From assembly GCA_016178075.1 (NCBI GenBank), contig JACOUA010000084.1, forward strand, positions 1 through 35,514: 35,514 nucleotides of DNA. The letters run 5' to 3'. The DNA comes from Acidobacteriota bacterium (GTDB taxonomy: Bacteria > Acidobacteriota > Vicinamibacteria > Vicinamibacterales > JACQTH01). Below the pieces are notes generated by a model. That model did no database searches and was not told the DNA's origin. It was given only the letters and a program-made list of their open reading frames with translations. Numbering within the stretch: position 1 is the first letter of the stretch; each line of letters begins with the position of its first letter. Made by a program: the position numbers and the translations under genes. Shown here one piece after another: positions 1 to 7,538 of this stretch.

Positions 1-77
1 GAGAGGCCCAGCCGCCGGGCCACCCGATCCACGCGGTCCACGAGCGCCGGCTCGAGGGTCATCTGCACGGTCCGCAC
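1..77 (-). CDS. Ribbon-helix-helix antitoxin-like protein, 3' part cut off by window edge
   Basis: Only the first 25 codons are in the window. From the GTG at 77 they read VRTVQMTLEPALVDRVDRVA followed by RRLGLS. This is the usual start of a CopG/MazE-type ribbon-helix-helix DNA-binding protein: a short beta strand (TVQMTLE) followed by an amphipathic helix. Such proteins are commonly antitoxins that bind their own promoter as dimers and neutralise a toxin encoded just downstream, which here would lie before base 1. An ATG at 62 is a second possible start, but the GTG keeps the whole beta strand and has a G-rich stretch upstream. A 10-bp palindrome sits about 22 bases upstream. The partner toxin cannot be seen, so antitoxin function is inferred from the fold only. 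Confidence 0.6.
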   Translation of the reverse strand, partial: MRTVQMTLEPALVDRVDRVARRLGL

Positions 78-98
78 GGGTCACCCCGGAATGTTGAA

Positions 99-108
99 AG
101 CTATAGCT
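99..108. promoter_or_regulatory. Palindrome AGCTATAGCT, candidate operator of the antitoxin gene
   Basis: A perfect 10-bp palindrome, also readable as a doubled ATAGCT half-site, lies 22 bp upstream of the GTG of the ribbon-helix-helix gene. It is AT-rich in a GC-rich setting. Ribbon-helix-helix antitoxins bind short inverted or tandem half-sites over their own promoter. Binding here is inferred from position and symmetry. Confidence 0.35.
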
Positions 109-304
109 ATCGTCATCCACATGTGGACGACGAACAAGAGGTCTTGGTGGCGCGGGGCGGCGACTATGCGATCCGGGATGCCCGCCAACCAGTTTCATCG
201 CGACGAATCTGCGACCTCGGGCTCGATCCGTTCCTCATCGACAGACACGAGGTGACAACATTCGTATCGGGGCCCTGGGCCTGGCTGAGCAACCTCCGCC
301 GCGG

Positions 305-1222
305 CTACCAAGGCATCTCCCGCTTGGTGTACTTGCGACCGATCTCGGCAGCCTGTTGTCCACCGGAGCCGATCATGACGCCCTCCTTGATCATGTCGAC
401 AACGTTGTCGGGGGAGACCGAGTTCAGGAAAAAGATCTTGCTCGCCTTGGTGGCCGCCAACACCCTCGCGCGCGCCTGTTGCAGCGCGGCGGGCATGGGA
501 CCAGGTCCGCGGCGGACGCCGAGCGACAGCGCCATGTCACCGGGTCCCCACTCGGCGAAGGCGATACCAGGAACCTTGACGTTCTCCTCCGCATTCGCGA
601 GCGCGTGTTTGTCTTCCAGCTTCAGCCCGAGCAGAAGCTCGCCGTTCGGGTTGAGGGGCCAGGCGTCCGCTTTCTCGACGTAGTCGTCCGCCGAGATTCC
701 CCAGATCCGCGCCGCAGTGGGTGAGCCGTGAGCGCCGCGCCGGCCCTCGCTGATGCCGCTGCCGACGCCTTGCTTGTGCGTCGGGAAGCGGATCGCTTCC
801 ACGAATGCTCTGACGGCTCCCGGCGAATCCGCGTGGCAGAGCAACACGCCGTGGACGCCGGTGGCCAGCACCTGGTGGAACATCCAGGCGTTGGCGCGCA
901 CCGTCGCTTCGTCGGTGCCATTGACGGGCACGTTGACGATCACGGCCGGAGTGCGATGCCCAGTCTTGGTCGGCCCTCCCTTCGCCAGCCCGCGCATGTA
1001 GTCGGCCAGTCCCTTGACGTCGAAAGGCGCGTGCTCCATGTCGTAGCTAATGTAGTCCGCCCAGGTCTGGGCGTCCTTCATGCCCTGCTCGAAGCTGCCT
1101 TCCGTGCCTTCGTGTGATCCGGTGTAGTAGATGGGCTGACCCTGCTCCAACAGCTCGATCGCTCTGTTGATCCGCGTCGGCTTCGGAGCGTCGGCGAGAC
1201 CGGCGCCGAGGATCAGGAACAC
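305..1222 (-). CDS. HpcH/HpaI family aldolase, exported form, leader out of frame
   Basis: The roughly 300-residue product fits the HpcH/HpaI (2,4-dihydroxyhept-2-ene-1,7-dioate aldolase / citrate lyase beta-like) TIM-barrel family, which catalyses metal-dependent aldol cleavage of hydroxy-keto acids. Supporting motifs are DMEH (family catalytic His region), the LKLEDKHAL segment containing an acidic metal-ligand candidate, and AEWGPGDMALSLG near the C-terminus. The open frame begins at a GTG at 1222, but it extends upstream without a start codon through SLFGFSACVFLILGAGLADA, a convincing signal peptide ending in ADA. A GTG at 1262 with a G-rich ribosome site (MTHRK) would join this leader if one A were removed from the run of five at 1246-1250. 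The complete gene was therefore probably 305-1262 with a one-base frameshift or sequencing error. The physiological substrate is unknown. Confidence 0.75.
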   Translation of the reverse strand: MFLILGAGLADAPKPTRINRAIELLEQGQPIYYTGSHEGTEGSFEQGMKDAQTWADYISYDMEHAPFDVKGLADYMRGLAKGGPTKTGHRTPAVIVNVPVNGTDEATVRANAWMFHQVLATGVHGVLLCHADSPGAVRAFVEAIRFPTHKQGVGSGISEGRRGAHGSPTAARIWGISADDYVEKADAWPLNPNGELLLGLKLEDKHALANAEENVKVPGIAFAEWGPGDMALSLGVRRGPGPMPAALQQARARVLAATKASKIFFLNSVSPDNVVDMIKEGVMIGSGGQQAAEIGRKYTKREMPW

Positions 1223-1275
1223 GCACGCCGAGAACCCGAACAGACTTTTTGCGATGGGTCACCCGCCCCCTGCGT

Positions 1276-1281
1276 TAGAAT
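1276..1281 (+). promoter_or_regulatory. TAGAAT -10-like box, leaderless start of the PQQ gene
   Basis: TAGAAT is followed by six bases and then the ATG at 1288, which has no Shine-Dalgarno sequence. That spacing places a transcription start at or next to the A of the ATG, as in leaderless mRNAs. The same TAGAATCC-n-CGC arrangement occurs at 26124 before another gene. No convincing -35 box is visible. Confidence 0.4.
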
Positions 1282-1287
1282 CCGCGC

Positions 1288-2743
1288 ATGTCGAAGCTGA
1301 CGACGTCGGGCCTCATGCTGATCGTCCTCGCCTCTTTGGCGTTCGCGCTCGCCCCCGACCGCGATGCGGACTGGCCCAGGAACGGTGGCGTCGACAACAT
1401 CCGCTATTCGGGCCTGAATCAAATCAATCGGGACAACGTCTCGCGGCTGCAGGTCGCGTGGACGTACGACTCGCACGACGCCTTCAAAGGCTCCGAGATG
1501 CAGAGCAACCCGATCGTCGTCTCTGGAGTGCTCTATGCCACGACACCGACGATGCAGGTGGTCGCGCTGAACGCGGAGACGGGCAACGAGCTCTGGACCT
1601 TCGATCCGAGCGGCGGCAGCGGGACGCGGACCCGGTTCCGCCACCGCGGCGTGACGGTGCACAACGATCGGGTCCTGGTCAGCTATCGCAACTTTCTGCT
1701 CGCGCTGAACAAGCGGACGGGACAGCCGATCACATCCTTCGGCGTTGACGGGCGCATCGATCTGCGCGAGGGCTTGGATCGGCCGGCCGAGCGGATGAAT
1801 GTCAGCGATCGGCGCACGGGCGAGCCGCTGTTCCCGATCGAGAACCGGAAGGTTCCGGCCTCGACCGTTGACGGCGAGCAGCTCGCCGATCTGCAGCCGT
1901 ATCCGGTCAAGCCGCCTCCGTTCGCGCGGCAAGGGCTGACGGAGGAACGTCAACTCGAACGAGATGCCCTGGATCATCCGCCTCATCCCGAACAACGACA
2001 CCGCGCTCTACAACAGCAAGTGCGCGACGTGCCACCGCGAGGATCGGCAAGGGAGCCCGGCCGTGCCGTCGCTCATCGGGGTGGGCGATCGGCGTTCGCG
2101 CGAGGAGATCGCCACGATCATCCGACAAGGCACCGGGCAGATGCCGGGGTTCCCGGACATGGGTAGCCGCAACGTCAATGACCTGGTCGAATTCCTCGTG
2201 ACCGGTCGTGACAAAGGCGCCGACCCGAACCTCAAGAACGATCCGAACTGGTTGAAATACCGCAGCGATGGCGAAAGCATCTTTCTCGATCCCGACGGCT
2301 ATCCCGCCATCACGCCGCCGTGGGGCACCCTCAACGCGATCGATCTGAACGCCGGCACGATCCGCTGGAAGGTTCCCTTCGGTGAATTCCCGGATCTCGC
2401 GGCGAAGGGCCTGACGAACACCGGCAGCGACAACTATGGAGGTCCGGTTGTGACGGCGGGCGGCCTGTTGTTCATCGGGGCGACGAATTTCGACAAGAAG
2501 TTTCGCGCGTACGACAAGCTCACCGGGAAGCTTATCTGGGAAACCACGCTGCCGGCGGCGGGCAACGCGACGCCGTCGACCTATCAGGTGAACGGACGCC
2601 AGTACGTCGCGATCGTCTGCGGGGGCGGAAAGAACGGCGCACCGTCCGGCAGCAGCATCGTGGCCTTCGCGCTGCCGGCCAGGAGCTCGTCGCCTCCTGA
2701 TGCCCGGGCGCGGAGACACGCCACCAGTCGAGCGTCCTCATGA
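1288..2743 (+). pseudogene. PQQ-dependent dehydrogenase with cytochrome c domain, two internal deletions
   Basis: The N-terminal part (1288-1947) has a signal peptide and then typical quinoprotein beta-propeller sequence (GGVDNIRYSGLNQINRDNVS, NPIVVSGVLYATTPTMQVVA). The second part (1949-2743, other frame) carries the heme c motif CATCH, QGTGQMPGFP, and the last propeller blades. Full-length relatives (membrane or soluble glucose-dehydrogenase-like quinoproteins) have about 650-720 residues; these pieces sum to about 484. From memory of the family, two blocks are missing. One is in frame at about 1804-1810, where AERMNVS runs directly into DRRTGEPLFPIE (roughly 130-160 residues lost). The other is out of frame at about 1947-1949, where FARQGLTEE runs into VNSNEMPW (roughly 60 residues lost). 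The missing propeller blades make activity very unlikely. The stop codon lies in the left end of a long palindrome. Confidence 0.85.
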
Positions 2744-2886
2744 AACGTCGAGCGCCCGAAGGCAGGCGCTGTCCGCGAACAACCCGACCGGGTGCTCGGG
2801 CAAAAACACGTGTCACGGGTGTGCCCTTGCACGGCCGGTCGGGCGCCCGTTCACGGCCACCCGCACGAGCCGCTTGACGTTTCATG
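2739..2886. repeat. 148-bp imperfect palindrome between convergent genes
   Basis: The ends are perfect 11-bp inverted copies, CATGAAACGTC at 2739 and GACGTTTCATG at 2876. Symmetry continues inward with interruptions: an AGCG/CGCT pair, CCCGACCGG (2783) against CCGGTCGGG, then GTGCnnGGGCA against TGCCCnnGCAC, centred near a CACGTG. It fills the gap between the convergent PQQ gene and the phosphofructokinase gene, and its left end contains the PQQ stop codon. It could act as a two-way terminator or be a non-autonomous mobile element of the MITE/REP kind. No transposase is adjacent. Confidence 0.75.
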
Positions 2887-2897
2887 GGGAGAGGCCA

Positions 2898-4229
<1,332 letters not shown>

Positions 4230-4239
4230 TTTTTGGTAT

Positions 4240-4442
4240 GTCGTGGGGCCCCACCCCCACGACCTGCCACCGCTCGCTCGCGCTCGCGGCGCTGGCTTGG
4301 GACAACGATCCGCTTAGTGGGTCACTTCGTGGGGCCCCACCCCCACGACCTGCCACCGCTCGCTCGCGCTCGCGGCGCTGGCTTTGGACAACGATCCGCT
4401 TAGTGGGTCACTTCGTGGAGCCCCACCCCCACGACCTGCCAC
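4240..4442. repeat. 86-bp tandem repeat, two copies plus a partial third
   Basis: Units begin with TCGTGGGGCCCCACCCCCAC at 4241 and 4327, and a partial unit begins at 4413, giving a period of 86 bp with very few differences. Each unit holds a hairpin (GTCGTGGG pairing with CCCACGAC) followed by CTGCCACCGC and a CGCTCGC-rich stretch. The array lies immediately upstream of the minus-strand phosphofructokinase start. A related element sits upstream of another minus-strand gene at 29422-29473. Confidence 0.9.
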
Positions 4443-4537
4443 CCGCCTTCGCCAAGGCTACGGCGGACAGGCCGCCTTGCCCGCCGACCAGCCTCCGCCA
4501 AGGCCTCGGCGGTCCGCCGTAGCTTCAGCGAAGGCGG
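4443..4537. repeat. Inverted repeat of the AAGGCGGA/CCGCCTT family
   Basis: The left arm 4443-4468 (CCGCCTTCGCCAAGGCTACG onwards) and right arm 4512-4537 are 26-base inverted copies with about three mismatches. Inside is a second, related pair around CTCCGCCAAGGCCTCGGCGG. A homologous copy lies at 23697-23747 inside a coding region. The rest of the gap up to 4787 has no gene that I can support. Confidence 0.8.
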
Positions 4538-4787
4538 AAGCTCAAAGAGCGGAGGCGGGTCGCTCGCGCCCGCGCTTTGAATACGTCAGCGCGCCGCTCA
4601 ACGTCGATCATACCGGAGGGCGACGAATTAGAGGCGAGGGGAACCTCGACCGCGTGGACGGCTTCACCAGCCGGTTGCAGTCAGTCTGACGCGCCGATCT
4701 GGCTGTCTTGATTTTGTGGTCCGACGATGACATCGTCGGCACACGCGTGGCGCTGCTCTGACAATCCACTAATCCGCGAGGTATCTG

Positions 4788-5522
4788 ATGTCTCGTCGCC
4801 ATTTCCTCCGCACATGTACGGCCGTCGCGCTCGGCCTGAGCCTGTTGCTCGTCCACCTGACCTCCGCGCAGCGCGGGGCCACGCTGCGCATCTATCTCGC
4901 CCGACACGGCCAGACCGACTGGAACGTGGAAGGCCGCCTGCAGGGGAGCACTGACACCCACCTGAACGACACCGGCCGCCAGCAGGCCCGAGAGCTCGCA
5001 AAGCGCTTGACGGGCCTCCAACTCGACGCCGTCTACAGCAGCGCGCTCAGCCGGAGTCGCGAGACAGCCGAAATCGTCCACGGCAGCGTGCCGCTCACGA
5101 GCCTCGCGGGGCTGAATGAGCGGAAGCTCGGGAAGTTCGAAGGCCTACGCGTGGCCGCGACGACGACGGCTGGCGCTCCCACACGTGCCTCCTCCAACGA
5201 CAGCGCCGTGACGCAAGAATACGTGCGGCGAACCACGGATCCAGCCGACTCGCTCGACGGCGGCGAGTCGCTCACTCAGTTTTCGACGCGTATCAGCACG
5301 ACCCTGGCGACGATCAGGAAGCAGCACGCCTCCGGCACGCTGCTTATCGTCGGTCACGGCGTCACGAATAAGATGATTCTCCGTGCCCTCCTCGGCCTCA
5401 CGCTGGAGCAGGCGAACACCATTTCGCAGGCCAACGACGAGCTGTATCTCATCGAGCTCGATCGGGCAGTGCCCCCGCGGTTGTGGAAGCTCATTACGGA
5501 GAAGACCTTGGGCGAGCTGTAG
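4788..5522 (+). CDS. Exported histidine phosphatase family protein (phosphoglycerate-mutase-like)
   Basis: The protein has 244 residues. It begins with SRRHFLRT, a twin-arginine-type motif, then a hydrophobic stretch ending at LTSA, so export by Tat is likely. The catalytic core starts with ARHGQTDWN (RHG with His40, the phospho-accepting residue) and LNDTGRQQARELA, then SSALSRSRETAEI, and ends with the second histidine in VGHGVTNKMILRALLG. This order is that of the cofactor-independent RHG phosphatases (PhoE/CobC/SixA-like), which remove phosphate from small molecules or proteins. A periplasmic phosphatase role is inferred from the signal; the substrate is unknown. The start has only a weak GAGG-like site. 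Confidence 0.85.
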   Translation: MSRRHFLRTCTAVALGLSLLLVHLTSAQRGATLRIYLARHGQTDWNVEGRLQGSTDTHLNDTGRQQARELAKRLTGLQLDAVYSSALSRSRETAEIVHGSVPLTSLAGLNERKLGKFEGLRVAATTTAGAPTRASSNDSAVTQEYVRRTTDPADSLDGGESLTQFSTRISTTLATIRKQHASGTLLIVGHGVTNKMILRALLGLTLEQANTISQANDELYLIELDRAVPPRLWKLITEKTLGEL

Positions 5523-5534
5523 CCTTATGGCTCA

Positions 5535-5565
5535 GGGCTCAAGACTCACGAAAAGTCTTGAGCCC
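5535..5565 (+). terminator. 12-bp perfect stem-loop after the phosphatase gene
   Basis: GGGCTCAAGACT (5535-5546) pairs perfectly with AGTCTTGAGCCC (5554-5565) around a 7-base loop, 12 bases after the stop codon. No T-run follows, so termination or 3'-end protection is inferred from position. The arms belong to the GGCTCAn seven-base word family also found at 10421. Confidence 0.5.
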
Positions 5566-5604
5566 AAAGCCGTCGGGCACCAAGCCCCGTCTTTCCCGAG
5601 CTCC

Positions 5605-5646
5605 GACTCCCTAGTCCCTGATCCCTGATCCCCGATCCCTGATCCC
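5605..5646. repeat. Six 7-bp repeats of the TGATCCC family
   Basis: Consecutive heptamers GACTCCC, TAGTCCC, TGATCCC, TGATCCC, CGATCCC, TGATCCC fill 42 bases between the phosphatase and gamma-glutamyltransferase genes. Base differences between units are at the first two positions only. Confidence 0.85.
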
Positions 5647-5687
5647 TGTTTGAAGTGCTATCATCCGGCCACACTTGGAGGTGAAAC

Positions 5688-7451
5688 ATGGCCCGGAGGA
5701 TTCTGCTCGCCATCGCGGTGCTCCTGCTGGTCGCGCAGCTCGCGCCGACGACGGCGCAGGAATCGTGGCGGCCGACCGTTGTGTCGAAGCACGGCATGGT
5801 GGCCGCGGGACATCCGCTCGCCGCCGAAGCCGGCATGCGGATTTTGAGAGCCGGCGGAAACGCCGTCGACGCGGCTATCGCGACCTGGGCGGTTCAGGGG
5901 CAAGTCGAGCCGGCCATGACCGGGCTCGGCGCCGACATGTTTGTGCTCGTCTACCTGGCGAAGACCAACGAGGTGAAGTTCATCAACGGGTCCGGCTTCG
6001 CCCCAAAGGCGGCGACGATCGACTTTTACAAATCCAAAGGCGGGATTCCGCAGGACGGGCCCCTGACAGTGCAGATTCCGGGCGCGGTCGGCGGTGCGGC
6101 GCTGGCGCTGCAGAAGTACGGCACCAAGTCGCTGGCTGACGTGCTCGCGCCGGCCGTCGAGATGGCCGAGGAAGGGTTCCCGATCAGCGAGAACCTTGCG
6201 CGCGGTCTCGCCGGGAGCCGCGCCAAGCTGGCGAAGTTCGAGTCGACGAAAAAGGTCTGGTTCAAAGGCGACAGGCCGCTCCAGGCCGGCGACGTCGTCG
6301 TGAACAAGGATCTGGCGCGCACGCTGCGCGCCATCGGCGCCGGCGGCGCGGACGGCTATTACAAGGGCCCGGTCGCGAAGAACACGGGCGACTACCTGAA
6401 GGCGAACGGCGGCATCATCACCGAGGCGGATCTCGCGAGCTACGCGCCGTACGAAGACGCGCCGATCAAAGTCAACTACCGTGGAATCGACGTCTACGAG
6501 TGCCCGCCGAACTCACAGGGGATCGTGATGCTCGAGGCGCTCAACATCCTCGAAGGGTTTAATCTCCGCTACATGGGCCACGACAGCGCGCCGTACCTCC
6601 ATGTCGTGACGGAGGCGCTGAAGCTCTCGTTCGCGGATCGCAACAAGTACATCGCCGATCCGAAATTTACGCCCAACATGCCCGTGAAGGAGATGCTCTC
6701 GAAGGAGTACGCGGCGGCGCGGCGCGCGCTCATCGATCCGAAGCGCGCGATCGAAGGCGAGGCGGCTCCGGGCGATCCGCGACGGCCGACGACGACCTCG
6801 CAGCCGGCCTACGCGTCGCCTCGGTCGATGCCCACAACCGTCGGAGCGTTCGATCCGGACGAGTTCCTCAACCTCACGACATACCTTGCGGTCGTCGACA
6901 AGGACCGCAACATGGTCTCGATCACGTCGAGCTTGCTGAGCGGGTTCGGCAGCGGCATGGTCGTCGAAGGGAACGGATTCCTCTTGAACGACCGGATGCG
7001 GTACTTCTGGCTCGAGCCGGACGATGTGAATGCGCTGCAGCCGGGAAAGCGTGTGCGTCAGACGATCAATCCCGCGCTGGCCGTGAAAGACGGCAAGCCC
7101 TACGTCGTCTTCGGCACGCCCGGCGCTGACACGCAGCCGCAGACACAGCTCCAGTTCTTCCTGAACCTCGTCGAGTTCGGGATGTCCGTCCAGGAGGCGC
7201 TCGAGCAGCCGACGGTGATCAGCGAGAGCTTCAAGAGCTCGTACGATCCGCACGAAGCGACAGGGCGGCTGTTGACGCCCGCCATGCTGCCCGAACACGT
7301 GAAGCAGGCGCTGGCGCAGCTCGGACACAAGCTGGACGTCCGGAACTCGCGCGGCGTGGGGTCGGTCAAGGCGATCTTCATTCACCCGCGGACCGGCGTG
7401 CTGATGGGAGGGGTGAGCCCGACGGGGGACAGCTACGTGGTTGCGTACTGA
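5688..7451 (+). CDS. Gamma-glutamyltransferase family protein, exported
   Basis: The 587-residue N-terminal-nucleophile hydrolase has a Sec signal peptide (ARRILLAIAVLLLVAQLAPT), a large subunit beginning HGMVAAGHPLAAEAGMRIL with GGNAVDAAIA, and the autoprocessing site LTTYLAVVDKD, whose Thr397 would be the new N-terminal nucleophile of the small subunit. Family members cleave gamma-glutamyl bonds such as glutathione in the periplasm. Two familiar glutamate-binding features look altered: the MDDFS motif is replaced by MRYFW, and the Ser-Ser of PLSSM is replaced in RVRQTINPA. It may therefore act on another amide rather than on gamma-glutamyl peptides. GGAGGTG seven bases before the ATG makes the start secure. 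Confidence 0.88.
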   Translation: MARRILLAIAVLLLVAQLAPTTAQESWRPTVVSKHGMVAAGHPLAAEAGMRILRAGGNAVDAAIATWAVQGQVEPAMTGLGADMFVLVYLAKTNEVKFINGSGFAPKAATIDFYKSKGGIPQDGPLTVQIPGAVGGAALALQKYGTKSLADVLAPAVEMAEEGFPISENLARGLAGSRAKLAKFESTKKVWFKGDRPLQAGDVVVNKDLARTLRAIGAGGADGYYKGPVAKNTGDYLKANGGIITEADLASYAPYEDAPIKVNYRGIDVYECPPNSQGIVMLEALNILEGFNLRYMGHDSAPYLHVVTEALKLSFADRNKYIADPKFTPNMPVKEMLSKEYAAARRALIDPKRAIEGEAAPGDPRRPTTTSQPAYASPRSMPTTVGAFDPDEFLNLTTYLAVVDKDRNMVSITSSLLSGFGSGMVVEGNGFLLNDRMRYFWLEPDDVNALQPGKRVRQTINPALAVKDGKPYVVFGTPGADTQPQTQLQFFLNLVEFGMSVQEALEQPTVISESFKSSYDPHEATGRLLTPAMLPEHVKQALAQLGHKLDVRNSRGVGSVKAIFIHPRTGVLMGGVSPTGDSYVVAY

Positions 7452-7491
7452 CGAATCCCAGGACGGGATTCGGGGGTCGGGATTCGGGAGT
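7452..7491. repeat. GGGATTCG seven-base word run with inverted copy
   Basis: Directly after the preceding stop codon, CGAATCCC (7452) is followed by CGGGATT, CGGGGGT, CGGGATT and CGGGAGT in register. The first word is the inverse of the later ones, so a short hairpin can form. Confidence 0.75.
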
Positions 7492-7538
7492 CGGAGCCGA
7501 AAACGAACCTCGTGAATGTTGATAGAGGAAGGTTCGCC

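Noticed and set aside
123-683. 186-codon plus-strand frame near the left end
   Set aside because: It overlaps the aldolase gene in antisense and has no ribosome site or domain.
2739-2886. Integron attC site
   Set aside because: The length and dyad are suggestive, but the ends do not fit the RYYYAAC / GTTRRRY core sites and no cassette array or integrase is present.
4238-4689. Small proteins read through the 86-bp and AAGGCGGA repeats
   Set aside because: The open frames are repeat translations (AFAKATAD and LRQGYGG-like strings) present in several frames at once.
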